Below are positions 23,399 through 31,902 of a DNA stretch of 64,000 nucleotides, in pieces. This DNA is from Chitinophagaceae bacterium (GTDB lineage Bacteria; Bacteroidota; Bacteroidia; Chitinophagales; Chitinophagaceae). The notes under the pieces were generated by a model. The model had not been told where the DNA came from, did no database searches, and was given only the letters and a program-made list of their open reading frames with translations. Made by a program: the position numbers and the translations under genes. Every line of letters begins with the position of its first letter. Positions within the stretch are counted from its first letter, which is position 1. The stretch covers positions 62,001 through 126,000 of the forward strand of contig CANGIY010000007.1 in the NCBI GenBank assembly GCA_947454235.1. The letters are read 5' to 3'.

Positions 23399-24778
23399 AT
23401 GCAAGTAAAAGTGATCCTTTCCACAGTTCTTATTTCACTGGCACTCAATACTTCTTATGCTCAAAAGGCAAAAAGTACAGCAAGTGCTAAGAAAAATGAT
23501 AAGGAGAAAACAACTACAGCTTCTATGCAGGAGGTGCTTCAATCGCCTGCAAAAAAAGGGGGGGGTAGTACTTCCGGCGATAGGTCGGTAATTGATTACG
23601 GTCACGTTCCGCTGGCCGGCGAAAAATCTTACTTTGGCGAAAAAAATGATTTCGTTACAGATTTTGTAAGGAAATACATGGAAATGAACAACAGGACACT
23701 TTCCTGTGTTCAGAATAATAGTTCTACACCGTTTTCATTGATTGACAATATCCTTGAGCAGAAGAAAATGCCTAAGGAATTGAAATATCTGGCGGTTATT
23801 GAATCAGCATTGAATCATAAAGCCGTTTCTCACGCAGGTGCGGTTGGTCCATGGCAGTTAATGTCGGGTACCGCCCAAATGATGGGTCTGAAGGTTTCTC
23901 GCAAGAATGATGAGCGTACCGACTGGACGAAATCGACCAATGCGGCTATAAAGTATCTCGATTTATTGTACAGCCAATTGAATGATTGGTTATTGGTAAT
24001 TGCAGCTTATAATAGCGGGCCGGTGCCTGTTCAAAAGGCAATTGACCGTACAGGTAGCCACAATTTCTGGGATATTAAAGAATACTTACCTAAGGAAACA
24101 CAAGGTCACGTATTAGCATTCATCGCTACTGCGACCATCTTTGAAAATCTGGGTAAGTTCATAAGCCTTGGCTCTATTCCAGTTGACTTTAAGTTTACAA
24201 AAGATAAAGACGACGATCTTCCTGCAGTTCCTGCACCTTCGGCTGAAGGTATTGCTGCGAAGAATACAGGTGTAAAAAAAGAAGTAACTCCAAAACCTGC
24301 AGCAACAGCTCCTGTTAAACCGGGTACTACAGCTCCGGCAACAAAAACGGTTGCTACAGCCGCAGCAAGCGCTGCTAAGCCAGCAACTCCGGCACCAGCT
24401 CCAAAGCCTGCTACTGCGCCTGTTACTACGGTTGCAAAACCAACAACCGCGGCTCCTGTAGCTGCACCAACCATTGTTGCAGCGAGTGCGCCTGCAGTAA
24501 CAGCTCCTGCTGCTCCTAAACCTGTAGCCGTTGCATTCACTGATGATGAGTTGAAGAATATGAGCATCTTACGCATCGAAAAACCAATTTCTTTTGACTT
24601 AATCAGTCAGGAATTAGGTATCGACAAGAAATTGTTGAACAGGTGGAATCCTGACTATGAGTTGTTCTTGTACAACAAATATGCAGCACCAGTTTACAAA
24701 TTACGTTTCCCTAAAGATAAAGTTGATGTTTTCCTTCAGAAGAAAGAAGCTCTTTTGAAGATGATGAAAACAATGTAA
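23399..24778 (+). CDS. MltD-like membrane-bound lytic murein transglycosylase
   Basis: A 459-residue exported protein with a signal peptide (LISLALNTSYAQ) and a Lys/Thr-rich linker. The SLT domain has catalytic Glu135 (VIESALNHKAVS) and AAYNSGPVPV. A long low-complexity Ala/Pro/Thr stretch (about 280-380) follows, then a C-terminal segment (LRIEKPISFDLISQELGIDKK ...) that looks like a degenerate LysM-type or peptidoglycan-targeting domain. It cleaves peptidoglycan glycan strands with formation of 1,6-anhydro ends. Located after tatA but separated by 99 bases; a strong terminator follows. Confidence 0.88.
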   Translation: MQVKVILSTVLISLALNTSYAQKAKSTASAKKNDKEKTTTASMQEVLQSPAKKGGGSTSGDRSVIDYGHVPLAGEKSYFGEKNDFVTDFVRKYMEMNNRTLSCVQNNSSTPFSLIDNILEQKKMPKELKYLAVIESALNHKAVSHAGAVGPWQLMSGTAQMMGLKVSRKNDERTDWTKSTNAAIKYLDLLYSQLNDWLLVIAAYNSGPVPVQKAIDRTGSHNFWDIKEYLPKETQGHVLAFIATATIFENLGKFISLGSIPVDFKFTKDKDDDLPAVPAPSAEGIAAKNTGVKKEVTPKPAATAPVKPGTTAPATKTVATAAASAAKPATPAPAPKPATAPVTTVAKPTTAAPVAAPTIVAASAPAVTAPAAPKPVAVAFTDDELKNMSILRIEKPISFDLISQELGIDKKLLNRWNPDYELFLYNKYAAPVYKLRFPKDKVDVFLQKKEALLKMMKTM

Positions 24779-24785
24779 TACATAT

Positions 24786-24813
24786 AAAAATCCGGGGTCG
24801 GCCCCGGATTTTT
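24786..24813. terminator. Intrinsic terminator
   Basis: AAAAATCCGGGG (24786-24797) and CCCCGGATTTTT (24802-24813) form a perfect 12-bp stem with a TCGG loop, directly after the transglycosylase stop. Confidence 0.92.
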
Positions 24814-24873
24814 AGTTATAGTAAATTGTAGTCGATATTTGTATGACTTCCGCCACCAGGGTATGAGGTGGGC

Positions 24874-25500
24874 TTAAATTCCCAATACCTTTTTTACTTC
24901 AATAATTGCAGCCTCAAATACTTGATCTTGAGTTTGTTCACCGTTGATTGCAACTATGTTTTCAGTACCCTGAACCAATTCAAAAGCTCTCTTGTAGTTG
25001 TTTTCAACCAACCTTAGGTTATCGATGGTCTCATACATTTCGATGTGGGTTCTGTTGGCATTGATGCGTGCCATTGACGTTTCAGGGCTCACCTTAACGT
25101 AGAGAGCCAAATCGGGGCGTAATAGTTCGGCAGCTCTGCTGTTGGCGGCAATCACCCATTCAACAGGCATATAAACCGAATGGTAGGCGTAGGATGAAAA
25201 ATAATACCTGTCACAAACAATATTGATGCCCTTCTCCAGCGTTGCGAGCATTCCATCTTCCGGGTTCAGAATATGTTCAAACCTATCAGCCAGAAATAAA
25301 CCTGCAATGGTATGCTGATCTGCCTGCATTGTATGGCTGAAAATACTTCTTATCATGGCGCCGATAGGCCCCTTTGTGGGTTCAAATGTAAGTATAGTTG
25401 GGTGCCCATGTTCTTTGAGATAGTCAGCAATCAGTTTTGCCTGCGTGCTTTTACCGCTGCCGTCAATACCTTCTAATACAATGAATTTACCCCTTCCCAT
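24874..25500 (-). CDS. tmk: Thymidylate kinase
   Basis: A 208-residue kinase making dTDP from dTMP. The start at 25500 (MGRGKFIVLEGIDGSGKST) is preferred; an in-frame start seven codons earlier is possible. Walker A is GIDGSGKS. The DR motif is CDRYYFSSYAYH and the LID region is near ARINANRTHIEM. FEPTKGPIGAMIR is the family's substrate segment. It is followed on the same strand by nothing for 60 bases before the terminator; upstream is the ABC exporter gene. Confidence 0.93.
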   Translation of the reverse strand: MGRGKFIVLEGIDGSGKSTQAKLIADYLKEHGHPTILTFEPTKGPIGAMIRSIFSHTMQADQHTIAGLFLADRFEHILNPEDGMLATLEKGINIVCDRYYFSSYAYHSVYMPVEWVIAANSRAAELLRPDLALYVKVSPETSMARINANRTHIEMYETIDNLRLVENNYKRAFELVQGTENIVAINGEQTQDQVFEAAIIEVKKVLGI

Positions 25501-25553
25501 GAAGTTTTGTTTTGGTGGCAAATTTCATCAATAAAAAACGGGAATCAAAACAT

Positions 25554-27326
25554 CTAATGAGTTTGATGCCGGAATATTTCAGAATACCTGCCGTTCAACG
25601 CCATCAGCTCTTCGTGGGTACCTGCTTCTACGATGGCTCCCTCATCCAAAACAATAATTTTATCGTAGTGGAATCCAGCAAAAATTCTATGCGTAATGAT
25701 CAATGCTGTTTTATCGGCAAGGTACTGTGACAAATGCCCCACAATGGCAGCTTCAGTTTTGGTATCAACCGCTGAAAGGCAATCATCGAGCATCAGCACC
25801 GGACTGTTTTTAATCAATGCACGGGCAAGTATAATTCTCTGTTTTTGCCCTCCGCTAAGCGTTACACCGCGTTCGCCCACCTGGGTGCCATAAGCATCAG
25901 GCATGCCCTCTATATCCCGGTTAACAGCGGCAAATGTTGCGGCTTGCTTTACTTGTTCATCGGTGGCTTCATCTTTCCCAAACCTGATGTTATTGGCAAT
26001 AGTGTCAGAGAATAGGTATGCATCTTGCGGGGTGTAGGCAATCTGTTTTCTCAAGTGATAGAGGTCGGTAGAGCGCAAATCATGCCCGTCTATAGTAATC
26101 GCTCCGCTGGTAGGGTCATACATTCTCAACAACAGTTGCGCAATCGAAGATTTACCTGCTCCGGTTTTACCCATGATTGCCACTTTTTCTCCCGGCTTAA
26201 TGCTGAGGTTGAAATTTTTAAGTGCAGTTATACCTGTATGCGGATAAGTAAACGTTACATTTTTGAATTCAATAGCTCCTTTAATCTCATTTTTATAGCC
26301 ATTGGTAGGGTTTTCAACGTCAGATTTAGTTTCTAGAAATTCATCGATACGCAGTTGCGATGCCCCTGCACGCTGAGTCATACTTGCTACCATGCCTATG
26401 CTGGAAATAGGGAATGTGAGCATGTTGATGTAAATCACAAATTCAGCGATGTTGCCCGTGGTTATTTTTCCATGAATGGCAAAGAACCCACCTATTAAAA
26501 CCGTAATCAACATGCTTAAACCAATGAACAGGTTAATGGCAGGGAAGTAAAACGCCTCGGTGAGTGACAGGTTGATGGAGCTTTTTTTGTAGTCTTCGGC
26601 GTTTTTATTGAAGAAGCCAATCATTGTTTTCTCCTGTACAAATGCCTTGATAATTCTGATACCCGAATACGATTCCTGCGCTACAGTAGTCAGTTTTGAT
26701 TGTTCATTTTGAATCTGACCGCTTTTTTTGAAGATAATTTTATTCACCTTGTACATGGTAATAGCCAGCAATGGCAAGGGAGTAATTACATATAAAGTGA
26801 GCTCAGCATTCACGCGCAACATACCTGCTATGCTCATAACCGTCATTACCAGCATGTTGGTGAAGTACATGATGCTGGGCCCTGTGTAGCTGCGCACCCG
26901 CGATACGTCTTCCGCAATGCGATTCATGAGGTCGCCGGTAGCGTTGGTTTTAAAGAAGTTTTGGGGCAAGCTTTGATAGTGGGCGTATATTTCCGATTTC
27001 TGATCGTATTCTATATGCCTGCTCATTACAATAATGGTTTGGCGCATAAAGAACATAAACACGCCTCGCAGCAATGCCAATACGAGTAATAAAATACCAT
27101 TCCAGAACACCAGTTGAAATACAAAATCACGGTAAACGGGGGCTATTTTGGTGTCAGAGACCAGCCTGTAAAAGCCTAGGTTTGATTGTACTTCATCAAG
27201 CACATTACGAACAATGGCAGGCGTAACAACAGCGAAAATATTGGATATGGCAACGAACAACAGCCCCGCAAGCAGTCTCCACTTGTGACGGACAAAATAC
27301 TTATTCAGCGACCGTAAATTCCTCAT
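25554..27326 (-). CDS. ABC exporter, fused membrane and ATPase domains
   Basis: A 590-residue half-transporter of the MsbA/MdlB (ABCB) type. Six transmembrane helices lie at about 18-310, followed by a nucleotide-binding domain with Walker A MGKTGAGKS, Q-loop YTPQDAYLF, signature LSGGQKQR, Walker B VLMLDDCLSAVD, and the switch histidine in LIITHR. It works as a homo- or heterodimer to export lipids, peptides or drugs. No partner half-transporter is adjacent, so a homodimer is likely. The Walker B catalytic position is Asp (DDC) instead of the usual Glu (DEA/DEP), as in degenerate sites of heterodimeric ABCB exporters, which slightly favours a partner encoded elsewhere. Confidence 0.9.
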   Translation of the reverse strand: MRNLRSLNKYFVRHKWRLLAGLLFVAISNIFAVVTPAIVRNVLDEVQSNLGFYRLVSDTKIAPVYRDFVFQLVFWNGILLLVLALLRGVFMFFMRQTIIVMSRHIEYDQKSEIYAHYQSLPQNFFKTNATGDLMNRIAEDVSRVRSYTGPSIMYFTNMLVMTVMSIAGMLRVNAELTLYVITPLPLLAITMYKVNKIIFKKSGQIQNEQSKLTTVAQESYSGIRIIKAFVQEKTMIGFFNKNAEDYKKSSINLSLTEAFYFPAINLFIGLSMLITVLIGGFFAIHGKITTGNIAEFVIYINMLTFPISSIGMVASMTQRAGASQLRIDEFLETKSDVENPTNGYKNEIKGAIEFKNVTFTYPHTGITALKNFNLSIKPGEKVAIMGKTGAGKSSIAQLLLRMYDPTSGAITIDGHDLRSTDLYHLRKQIAYTPQDAYLFSDTIANNIRFGKDEATDEQVKQAATFAAVNRDIEGMPDAYGTQVGERGVTLSGGQKQRIILARALIKNSPVLMLDDCLSAVDTKTEAAIVGHLSQYLADKTALIITHRIFAGFHYDKIIVLDEGAIVEAGTHEELMALNGRYSEIFRHQTH

Positions 27327-27400
27327 TCGGTGCGAAGGTCGCTAAAAATGGGTTTTGAAGTGTTGCAGGCTTGTGAAATATTACCGAAAATACACACTCT

Positions 27401-28309
27401 TTATAGCGGTTTTAACCGCAATTTGCCCCTGAACCAGTTGAGTAACTTCACGCAATATTCATCGTCATCGAGGTACAACATCAGCAGTGCAAGAATAGAA
27501 ATGTAGAACGTTATGAGTCCAAAATTGATGAGGAACAGAAAGTGGAAAATCATTGCGGGTATTATCAATCGCCGTTTCCATTTCGAGCTGTAGAATACAG
27601 CCGCAACCAACACCAGTTCGAATGCTAAAACAAACCATGTAAAGAATCCCACAACAGGCGTAAGCGTGAAGGTTTCTTCAATTGATTTCAACCAATCAAC
27701 AGCACCCAGCCTGTAGTGTGATGTGTAATAATACACGGCAGTGCCGTTTTGCCATTGCGGCTTGAACATTTTTGCAATACTGGCATCGGTATACATCGCC
27801 ATGGCTTGAATCCAGATGAACAACAGGCAGATGTTGGAAACAATATTCCGTTGTGAAGGACCAATTTCCTTTCGCCGCCAGGTGTTGAGCCGTGGGTCGG
27901 TGAGGCAGACGGGTAGCAGGAACATGGATAAAATGTACGCCAAATCATCTCCACCGTTGTAGATAATCATGTAATTGTGCAAGCTGAATTCAGCCCAAAA
28001 GTGAAGCACGCCCGTTACCTGAGGTACAAGCCCAGTGGCAACTGCAGCCAGTATTACCAAAATCACAACCTTGGCTTTTTCAGGGTCCATCATCAGGAAC
28101 ATATTAAACTGGTCCAACGGCATTTTCCTCCTCGGGTCGTGGCGAATTGAGTAGCCGTGCAGTTTTACATACTTATGGTTGGCAATTACATCCAGGTCGT
28201 TACTCAACAATGTAAGAGACACTCCCAGCGCAAGCAAAAAACGCACAATCGCCAAACGTGGCGTGTGGATGCTTTTGCTTTTGATGTATTTGATGATAGT
28301 ATCAATCAT
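27401..28309 (-). CDS. SdpB/HTTM-like polytopic membrane protein
   Basis: A 302-residue protein with about seven helices, related to the HTTM/vitamin K-dependent carboxylase-like membrane family that includes SdpB of the Bacillus sporulation-delaying protein system. Conserved-looking stretches include PRLAIVRFLLALGV near the start, WAEFSLHNYMIIYNGGDDLAYILSMFLLPVCL in the middle (an HTTM-type segment) and WQNGTAVYYY. The upstream gene resembles SdpA and shares its end: the SdpA-like stop overlaps this start by one base (28309). SdpA and SdpB mature the SdpC toxin in Bacillus. No SdpC-like gene is seen here. Confidence 0.72.
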   Translation of the reverse strand: MIDTIIKYIKSKSIHTPRLAIVRFLLALGVSLTLLSNDLDVIANHKYVKLHGYSIRHDPRRKMPLDQFNMFLMMDPEKAKVVILVILAAVATGLVPQVTGVLHFWAEFSLHNYMIIYNGGDDLAYILSMFLLPVCLTDPRLNTWRRKEIGPSQRNIVSNICLLFIWIQAMAMYTDASIAKMFKPQWQNGTAVYYYTSHYRLGAVDWLKSIEETFTLTPVVGFFTWFVLAFELVLVAAVFYSSKWKRRLIIPAMIFHFLFLINFGLITFYISILALLMLYLDDDEYCVKLLNWFRGKLRLKPL

Positions 28310-28878
28310 TAGTGAATAATATTAACCGGTAAAACTGTGATTGTTTTGGTGCCTACAATATGATTTTTAGCCTTCTGGTAGCTCGGTGGCGGCTCAATAG
28401 TCAACACAAATTTGCCTGAAAGGTAAACGACATTCGGGTTTTTAACATCAGTGAACACGAGAGTGTCTGGATTTATGTACCTGCGAATATCAGCCGTATC
28501 AGGCATCGTTACTGTGTACTTTCTGATGGTTTTTACAACATTTGGGTCGGCAGCAATGTTGTCGGTTTCAATCGCGTAATTTTTATAATAGCGCTTCAGT
28601 CCAAACCAATATTTTTTGCAAAACGGGCGTAAATCGTTGTAAATCATTTGACCATCTTTTATCGTGTATGAGTTATACGTTGGTTCGTCGGTGTTTTTGA
28701 CAAATACATTCCATCTTACCTGATAAATGATAGATATAGTGAAAATATTGGCGTAACGGCGAGGTAGTAAATGAACGGGGCTGTAGGCAGTGATAAGAGC
28801 AGCTATAAAGACGAAAAAGACAGATAAGGTACCCCAAAACACCATGCGGTCGCTTAAAAATGTTCCTTTTTTTTCCAT
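28309..28878 (-). CDS. SdpA-like membrane-anchored protein
   Basis: A 189-residue protein with one N-terminal transmembrane helix (about 15-38) and an extracytoplasmic domain. The segment IIYQVRWNVFVKNTDEP ... TYNSYTIKDGQM, followed by KKYWFGLKRYYKN, resembles the SdpA family pattern (W-x-F-F-T-K-x-P and F-G-L-x-R). It is directly coupled to the SdpB/HTTM-like gene, reproducing the sdpA-sdpB order. In Bacillus this pair acts on the SdpC pro-toxin. The resemblance is from memory of the family and should be tested with a profile. Confidence 0.62.
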   Translation of the reverse strand: MEKKGTFLSDRMVFWGTLSVFFVFIAALITAYSPVHLLPRRYANIFTISIIYQVRWNVFVKNTDEPTYNSYTIKDGQMIYNDLRPFCKKYWFGLKRYYKNYAIETDNIAADPNVVKTIRKYTVTMPDTADIRRYINPDTLVFTDVKNPNVVYLSGKFVLTIEPPPSYQKAKNHIVGTKTITVLPVNIIH

Positions 28879-29067
28879 CTGGTTCCAGTGAGTATGCCCC
28901 TAAATCACTCCACAAAAGTAGCTATAGGCGAACCAAATATAAATGATTTAAATCACAACAACGGGACTTTAGGTACAAGTGTATCTGTTTAATAAAAAAC
29001 TGTAAATTAGGCTTTTCAAAAGGAAGACAGTACTTCTTGATCCAGTAATTGTCAATTTTGCTCAAAT

Positions 29068-30054
29068 ATGTTTTTTTATATACATCTATCTCCTTTGATT
29101 TTTACTGTTCTGTTTTTTTTATGCTCAGTGCTTAATGCAAAAGACAAAACAATTAAGATTGAGAAATATGGAGTAGAATTTCAAGTTCCGGATAGTAGTT
29201 TTCTAAATTTTGATTCTTCAAAGGGTCGATACTGTTGGCATAATGATCGCCTAATTTCGAGCAATGAAGGGTATACTTTTCAAGTTTGTTTTCAACCAAT
29301 CGATTTAATATCAAGGTTCTTTCCTAAAACTCCCGTTTTTGATGTATTTGGCAAATTTCGATTCAGTTACTTTCAGTTGTCTGAAGAAAATTTGGTTGCA
29401 TACTATTTTAGCAACGATTGTTGGTATCAGTTTGAGGTTCAAAATATAGTCAATCAAAAGATACTCACACGTGATAGAGAATATAGCATCGGCCGTGATT
29501 CAACGATACTAAGAATTTTAAATTCAGTGCACTTCAAAAAGTCAAATGACGTTAAGCTAACAGGTACAAATTTCCAGATTCCCTGTTACTCTAAATCAAT
29601 ACTCAGAATTGACTCTTTAGAAATATATCTTCCGTTGCCGGCTTTCTTTGAGCATAACCCAGAAACAATAAATGGTGATGAAACAATTTTCATTTGGAAT
29701 GACATCCATCCTCAATTTTCTCAAACTATTAATGCTCAACCTAATTTGTCAATTCGAGTTTTTTTGAAAAAGACGAATGCTCTAGAAAACTATTTTTCCG
29801 ATTTTAATTCTTTTAGTCACAATGTTTTTAATTCAACAGGGAAACAGATTGCTCAATGTTTTGAACCCTCTCTTGAGTTCAATGCTGAACGTAATTTGGC
29901 ACAAAATAGTCAATATTTCTTGAAATGTTATTCATATAATTCTACTCTGCAATCCACAGTCCAAATAGAATGCTTTGCAAACCTGAACGTGTATCCACAA
30001 ATGCAAAAAGCATTTGAAGATTTTGCCCAAAAAGTGAACATAGTTAAGCGATAG
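29068..30054 (+). CDS. Exported hypothetical protein with internal duplication
   Basis: A 328-residue, AT-rich protein with a signal peptide (LIFTVLFFLCSVLNA). Two similar halves are visible. EKYGVEFQVPDSSFLNF ... RYCWHNDRL near residues 32-62 corresponds to SLEIYLPLPAFFEHN ... IFIWNDIHP near residues 185-215. Each half ends in a helix before a short basic tail (SVHFKK; VNIVKR). The family is not recognised. It is divergent from the SdpA-like gene, and its base composition is more AT-rich than its neighbours, which may indicate acquisition. Confidence 0.6.
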   Translation: MFFYIHLSPLIFTVLFFLCSVLNAKDKTIKIEKYGVEFQVPDSSFLNFDSSKGRYCWHNDRLISSNEGYTFQVCFQPIDLISRFFPKTPVFDVFGKFRFSYFQLSEENLVAYYFSNDCWYQFEVQNIVNQKILTRDREYSIGRDSTILRILNSVHFKKSNDVKLTGTNFQIPCYSKSILRIDSLEIYLPLPAFFEHNPETINGDETIFIWNDIHPQFSQTINAQPNLSIRVFLKKTNALENYFSDFNSFSHNVFNSTGKQIAQCFEPSLEFNAERNLAQNSQYFLKCYSYNSTLQSTVQIECFANLNVYPQMQKAFEDFAQKVNIVKR

Positions 30055-30080
30055 CGACAACTCCTGCTTTATAAGTTACC

Positions 30081-30120
30081 ATTCGTGAATTTTTTCGACC
30101 GTTCGTGAAGTTTTTCGGTT
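30081..30120 (+). repeat. Tandem 20-bp imperfect repeat
   Basis: ATTCGTGAATTTTTTCGACC (30081-30100) is followed at once by a copy with 15 of 20 matching bases (30101-30120). It lies in the 215-base gap between the exported hypothetical gene and the EEP lipoprotein gene. Function unknown. Confidence 0.5.
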
Positions 30121-30257
30121 AACTGCGGAATAGGTGCTGTTAATTTGTGTCATAATAGTGCATCGCTTCTGCGGAACCATGATATTAGTGATGAAAATTT
30201 GACTGAATGATCCTGTAAGGTCATCAGTTGTTAAGAAAAAAAGTTTGTTTGATTTGG

Positions 30258-30281
30258 CCTGCTCTATGTTTATGGAGCAGG
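30258..30281 (+). terminator. Hairpin with T-tract
   Basis: CCTGCTC (30258-30264) and GAGCAGG (30275-30281), followed on the plus strand by TTTTTCTTTTT. It overlaps the stop codon of the minus-strand EEP gene, and so may act for both converging transcripts. Confidence 0.6.
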
Positions 30282-31283
30282 TTTTTCTTTTTGGGTAAGT
30301 TGAAGCAAAACAGGGTAGTGGTCGGAATACCCCCTGGTGTATTTATTGCCTAAAAATGCTCTTTTGGGTGCGCCTTGTTTCGTTGTAAGGAATTTGGAAT
30401 TGATTACTTTCAGTCCACCAAAAGCGGTATGCGTTTGTAAGCCAGCCCTCACCCATACTTGGTCAAGAAAGTTCCAGTTTCCCCTATAATATTCTGTTCC
30501 CTTTCCGTGTGCATACAATCCAGTACAAAGGTTTTTGAGTCCATTATTTGTTCCGGAATCGTTCAAATGCAAATAATTTTTGAGCAGCGAATCATCGGGG
30601 TTGCAGTTAAAGTCGCCCAAAACAATGAAATTGGTGTTTTTCAAAGCAGGTTGCTCCAGTTCTTTCATCAAAGTGGTAGCAGCAAGCAATCTGCCTGTGG
30701 TGCCATTAGAATCGCTTCTGTGCGAGGGCCAGTGATTGACAAAAACAGTAAAGGTATCGCCACTCATAGTGCCACTCACTTTGAGTATATTTCTTGTGTT
30801 CAGTGTGTCCTTGCCATTTGGCTTTAAAACAGGTAATTCCTTTGCATTAAACACATGAAAAAGAGTAGTGTCATAAACCAATGCCACATTCATGCCGCGC
30901 TTGTCGTTGCCATGCGTGATGATGAATTGATAGTTATTGCCTGAAAGCAGTGGGTGTGCTATAACCGATTGTAAAACCGTATTGTTTTCTACTTCAGCGA
31001 GTCCCACCAATGCCGGAAATGAATGGTGCTTATTGTCACTTACCGATGCTATGACTGTAGCAAGGTGTTCAATACGTTGATTGTATATAGAAGTGCCGTA
31101 ATGATATGCACCCAATGGGGTAAAATCAGAATCGTTTAGTCCACGTTTATGAATTGTGTCAAAGAGATTTTCAGCGTTGTAGCATAAAATAGTTGCAGTG
31201 AATGGTGCTTTATGTTCACGGCAACCTGCAATGGTGATGCATACCATTGCAGCGATAATTATTTTATATAACGCGTTAGTCAA
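30270..31283 (-). CDS. Endonuclease/exonuclease/phosphatase-family lipoprotein
   Basis: A 337-residue EEP-superfamily phosphoesterase (DNase I/exonuclease III/inositol phosphatase fold). Catalytic motifs are visible: YNAENLFD, GLAEVENN (metal Glu), VNHWPSHRS, LGDFNCNPDD and YSDHYPV. The start is uncertain. A TTG at 31281-31283 gives a perfect lipoprotein signal (MTNALYKIIIAAMVCITIAGC); a longer TTG-initiated frame reaches 31313 and an ATG lies at 31247. It is probably an outer-membrane or periplasmic lipoprotein nuclease or phosphatase. The substrate is unknown. Apparently monocistronic. Confidence 0.82.
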   Translation of the reverse strand: MTNALYKIIIAAMVCITIAGCREHKAPFTATILCYNAENLFDTIHKRGLNDSDFTPLGAYHYGTSIYNQRIEHLATVIASVSDNKHHSFPALVGLAEVENNTVLQSVIAHPLLSGNNYQFIITHGNDKRGMNVALVYDTTLFHVFNAKELPVLKPNGKDTLNTRNILKVSGTMSGDTFTVFVNHWPSHRSDSNGTTGRLLAATTLMKELEQPALKNTNFIVLGDFNCNPDDSLLKNYLHLNDSGTNNGLKNLCTGLYAHGKGTEYYRGNWNFLDQVWVRAGLQTHTAFGGLKVINSKFLTTKQGAPKRAFLGNKYTRGYSDHYPVLLQLTQKEKPAP

Positions 31284-31350
31284 AAAAACTAAGTTATGTC
31301 CCTTATTAAGCAACGAATTTAGCTAATTTCGCCACCTCAAATCAATAATT

Positions 31351-31848
31351 ATGTTTTCACTGAATCAAGCACTTATTATGGAGCTTCAATATGAAGCTGG
31401 TAGTACAAGGAAGATGTTGGAAAAAGTACCAATGGACAAAGCCGATTGGAAGCCACACGAAAAGAGCATGACGCTCGCTAGGTTAACAGCGCACGTAGCT
31501 GAGCTTTCTGGTTGGGTTACAATGACCATGAACACATCAGAACTCGATTTCGCTACATTCGACTACAAACCTTACATTCCTACTACAACTGAAGAGCTTT
31601 TGGCATTTCATGATAAATCGGTTGCTGATGCAGTAGCTTCACTTGAAAAAGCTTCAATGGAAGACTTTATGCAAATGTGGACTATGCGCAGGGGCGAACA
31701 AGTGTTTTTTACATTGCCTAAAATGGCTGTATTGCGCACATGGGCTTATAACCACATGGTTCACCACCGTGGTCAATTAAGCGTTTATTTGCGCCTTCTT
31801 GACGTGCCTGTACCGGGTATGTACGGTCCAAGCGCTGACGGAGTATAG
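31351..31848 (+). CDS. DinB/DfrB-like four-helix metal-binding protein
   Basis: A 165-residue DinB-superfamily protein. Three histidines that bind a divalent metal are visible: His47 (TAHVAEL), and the pair near 136 and 140 (YNHMVHHRGQLSVYLR), the family's hallmark. ADWKPHEKSMTL and the C-terminal VPVPGMYGPSADG are also typical. Family members are thiol-S-transferases or hydrolases using bacillithiol or mycothiol, or of unknown function. Monocistronic with its own terminator. Confidence 0.88.
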   Translation: MFSLNQALIMELQYEAGSTRKMLEKVPMDKADWKPHEKSMTLARLTAHVAELSGWVTMTMNTSELDFATFDYKPYIPTTTEELLAFHDKSVADAVASLEKASMEDFMQMWTMRRGEQVFFTLPKMAVLRTWAYNHMVHHRGQLSVYLRLLDVPVPGMYGPSADGV

Positions 31849-31872
31849 TTCTTAAAGCCATCAAATTTTTTC

Positions 31873-31896
31873 AAGGAGCCGCGGGAGTGGCTCCTT
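31873..31896. terminator. Intrinsic terminator
   Basis: AAGGAGCC (31873-31880) and GGCTCCTT (31889-31896) with an 8-base loop, followed on the plus strand by TATTTTTTA. It lies between convergent genes. Confidence 0.85.
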
Positions 31897-31902
31897 TATT
31901 TT

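Noticed and set aside
24106-24576. Minus-strand 156-aa Ala/Gly-rich ORF in the transglycosylase gene
   Set aside because: Antisense of the Ala/Pro/Thr low-complexity linker; no independent evidence.
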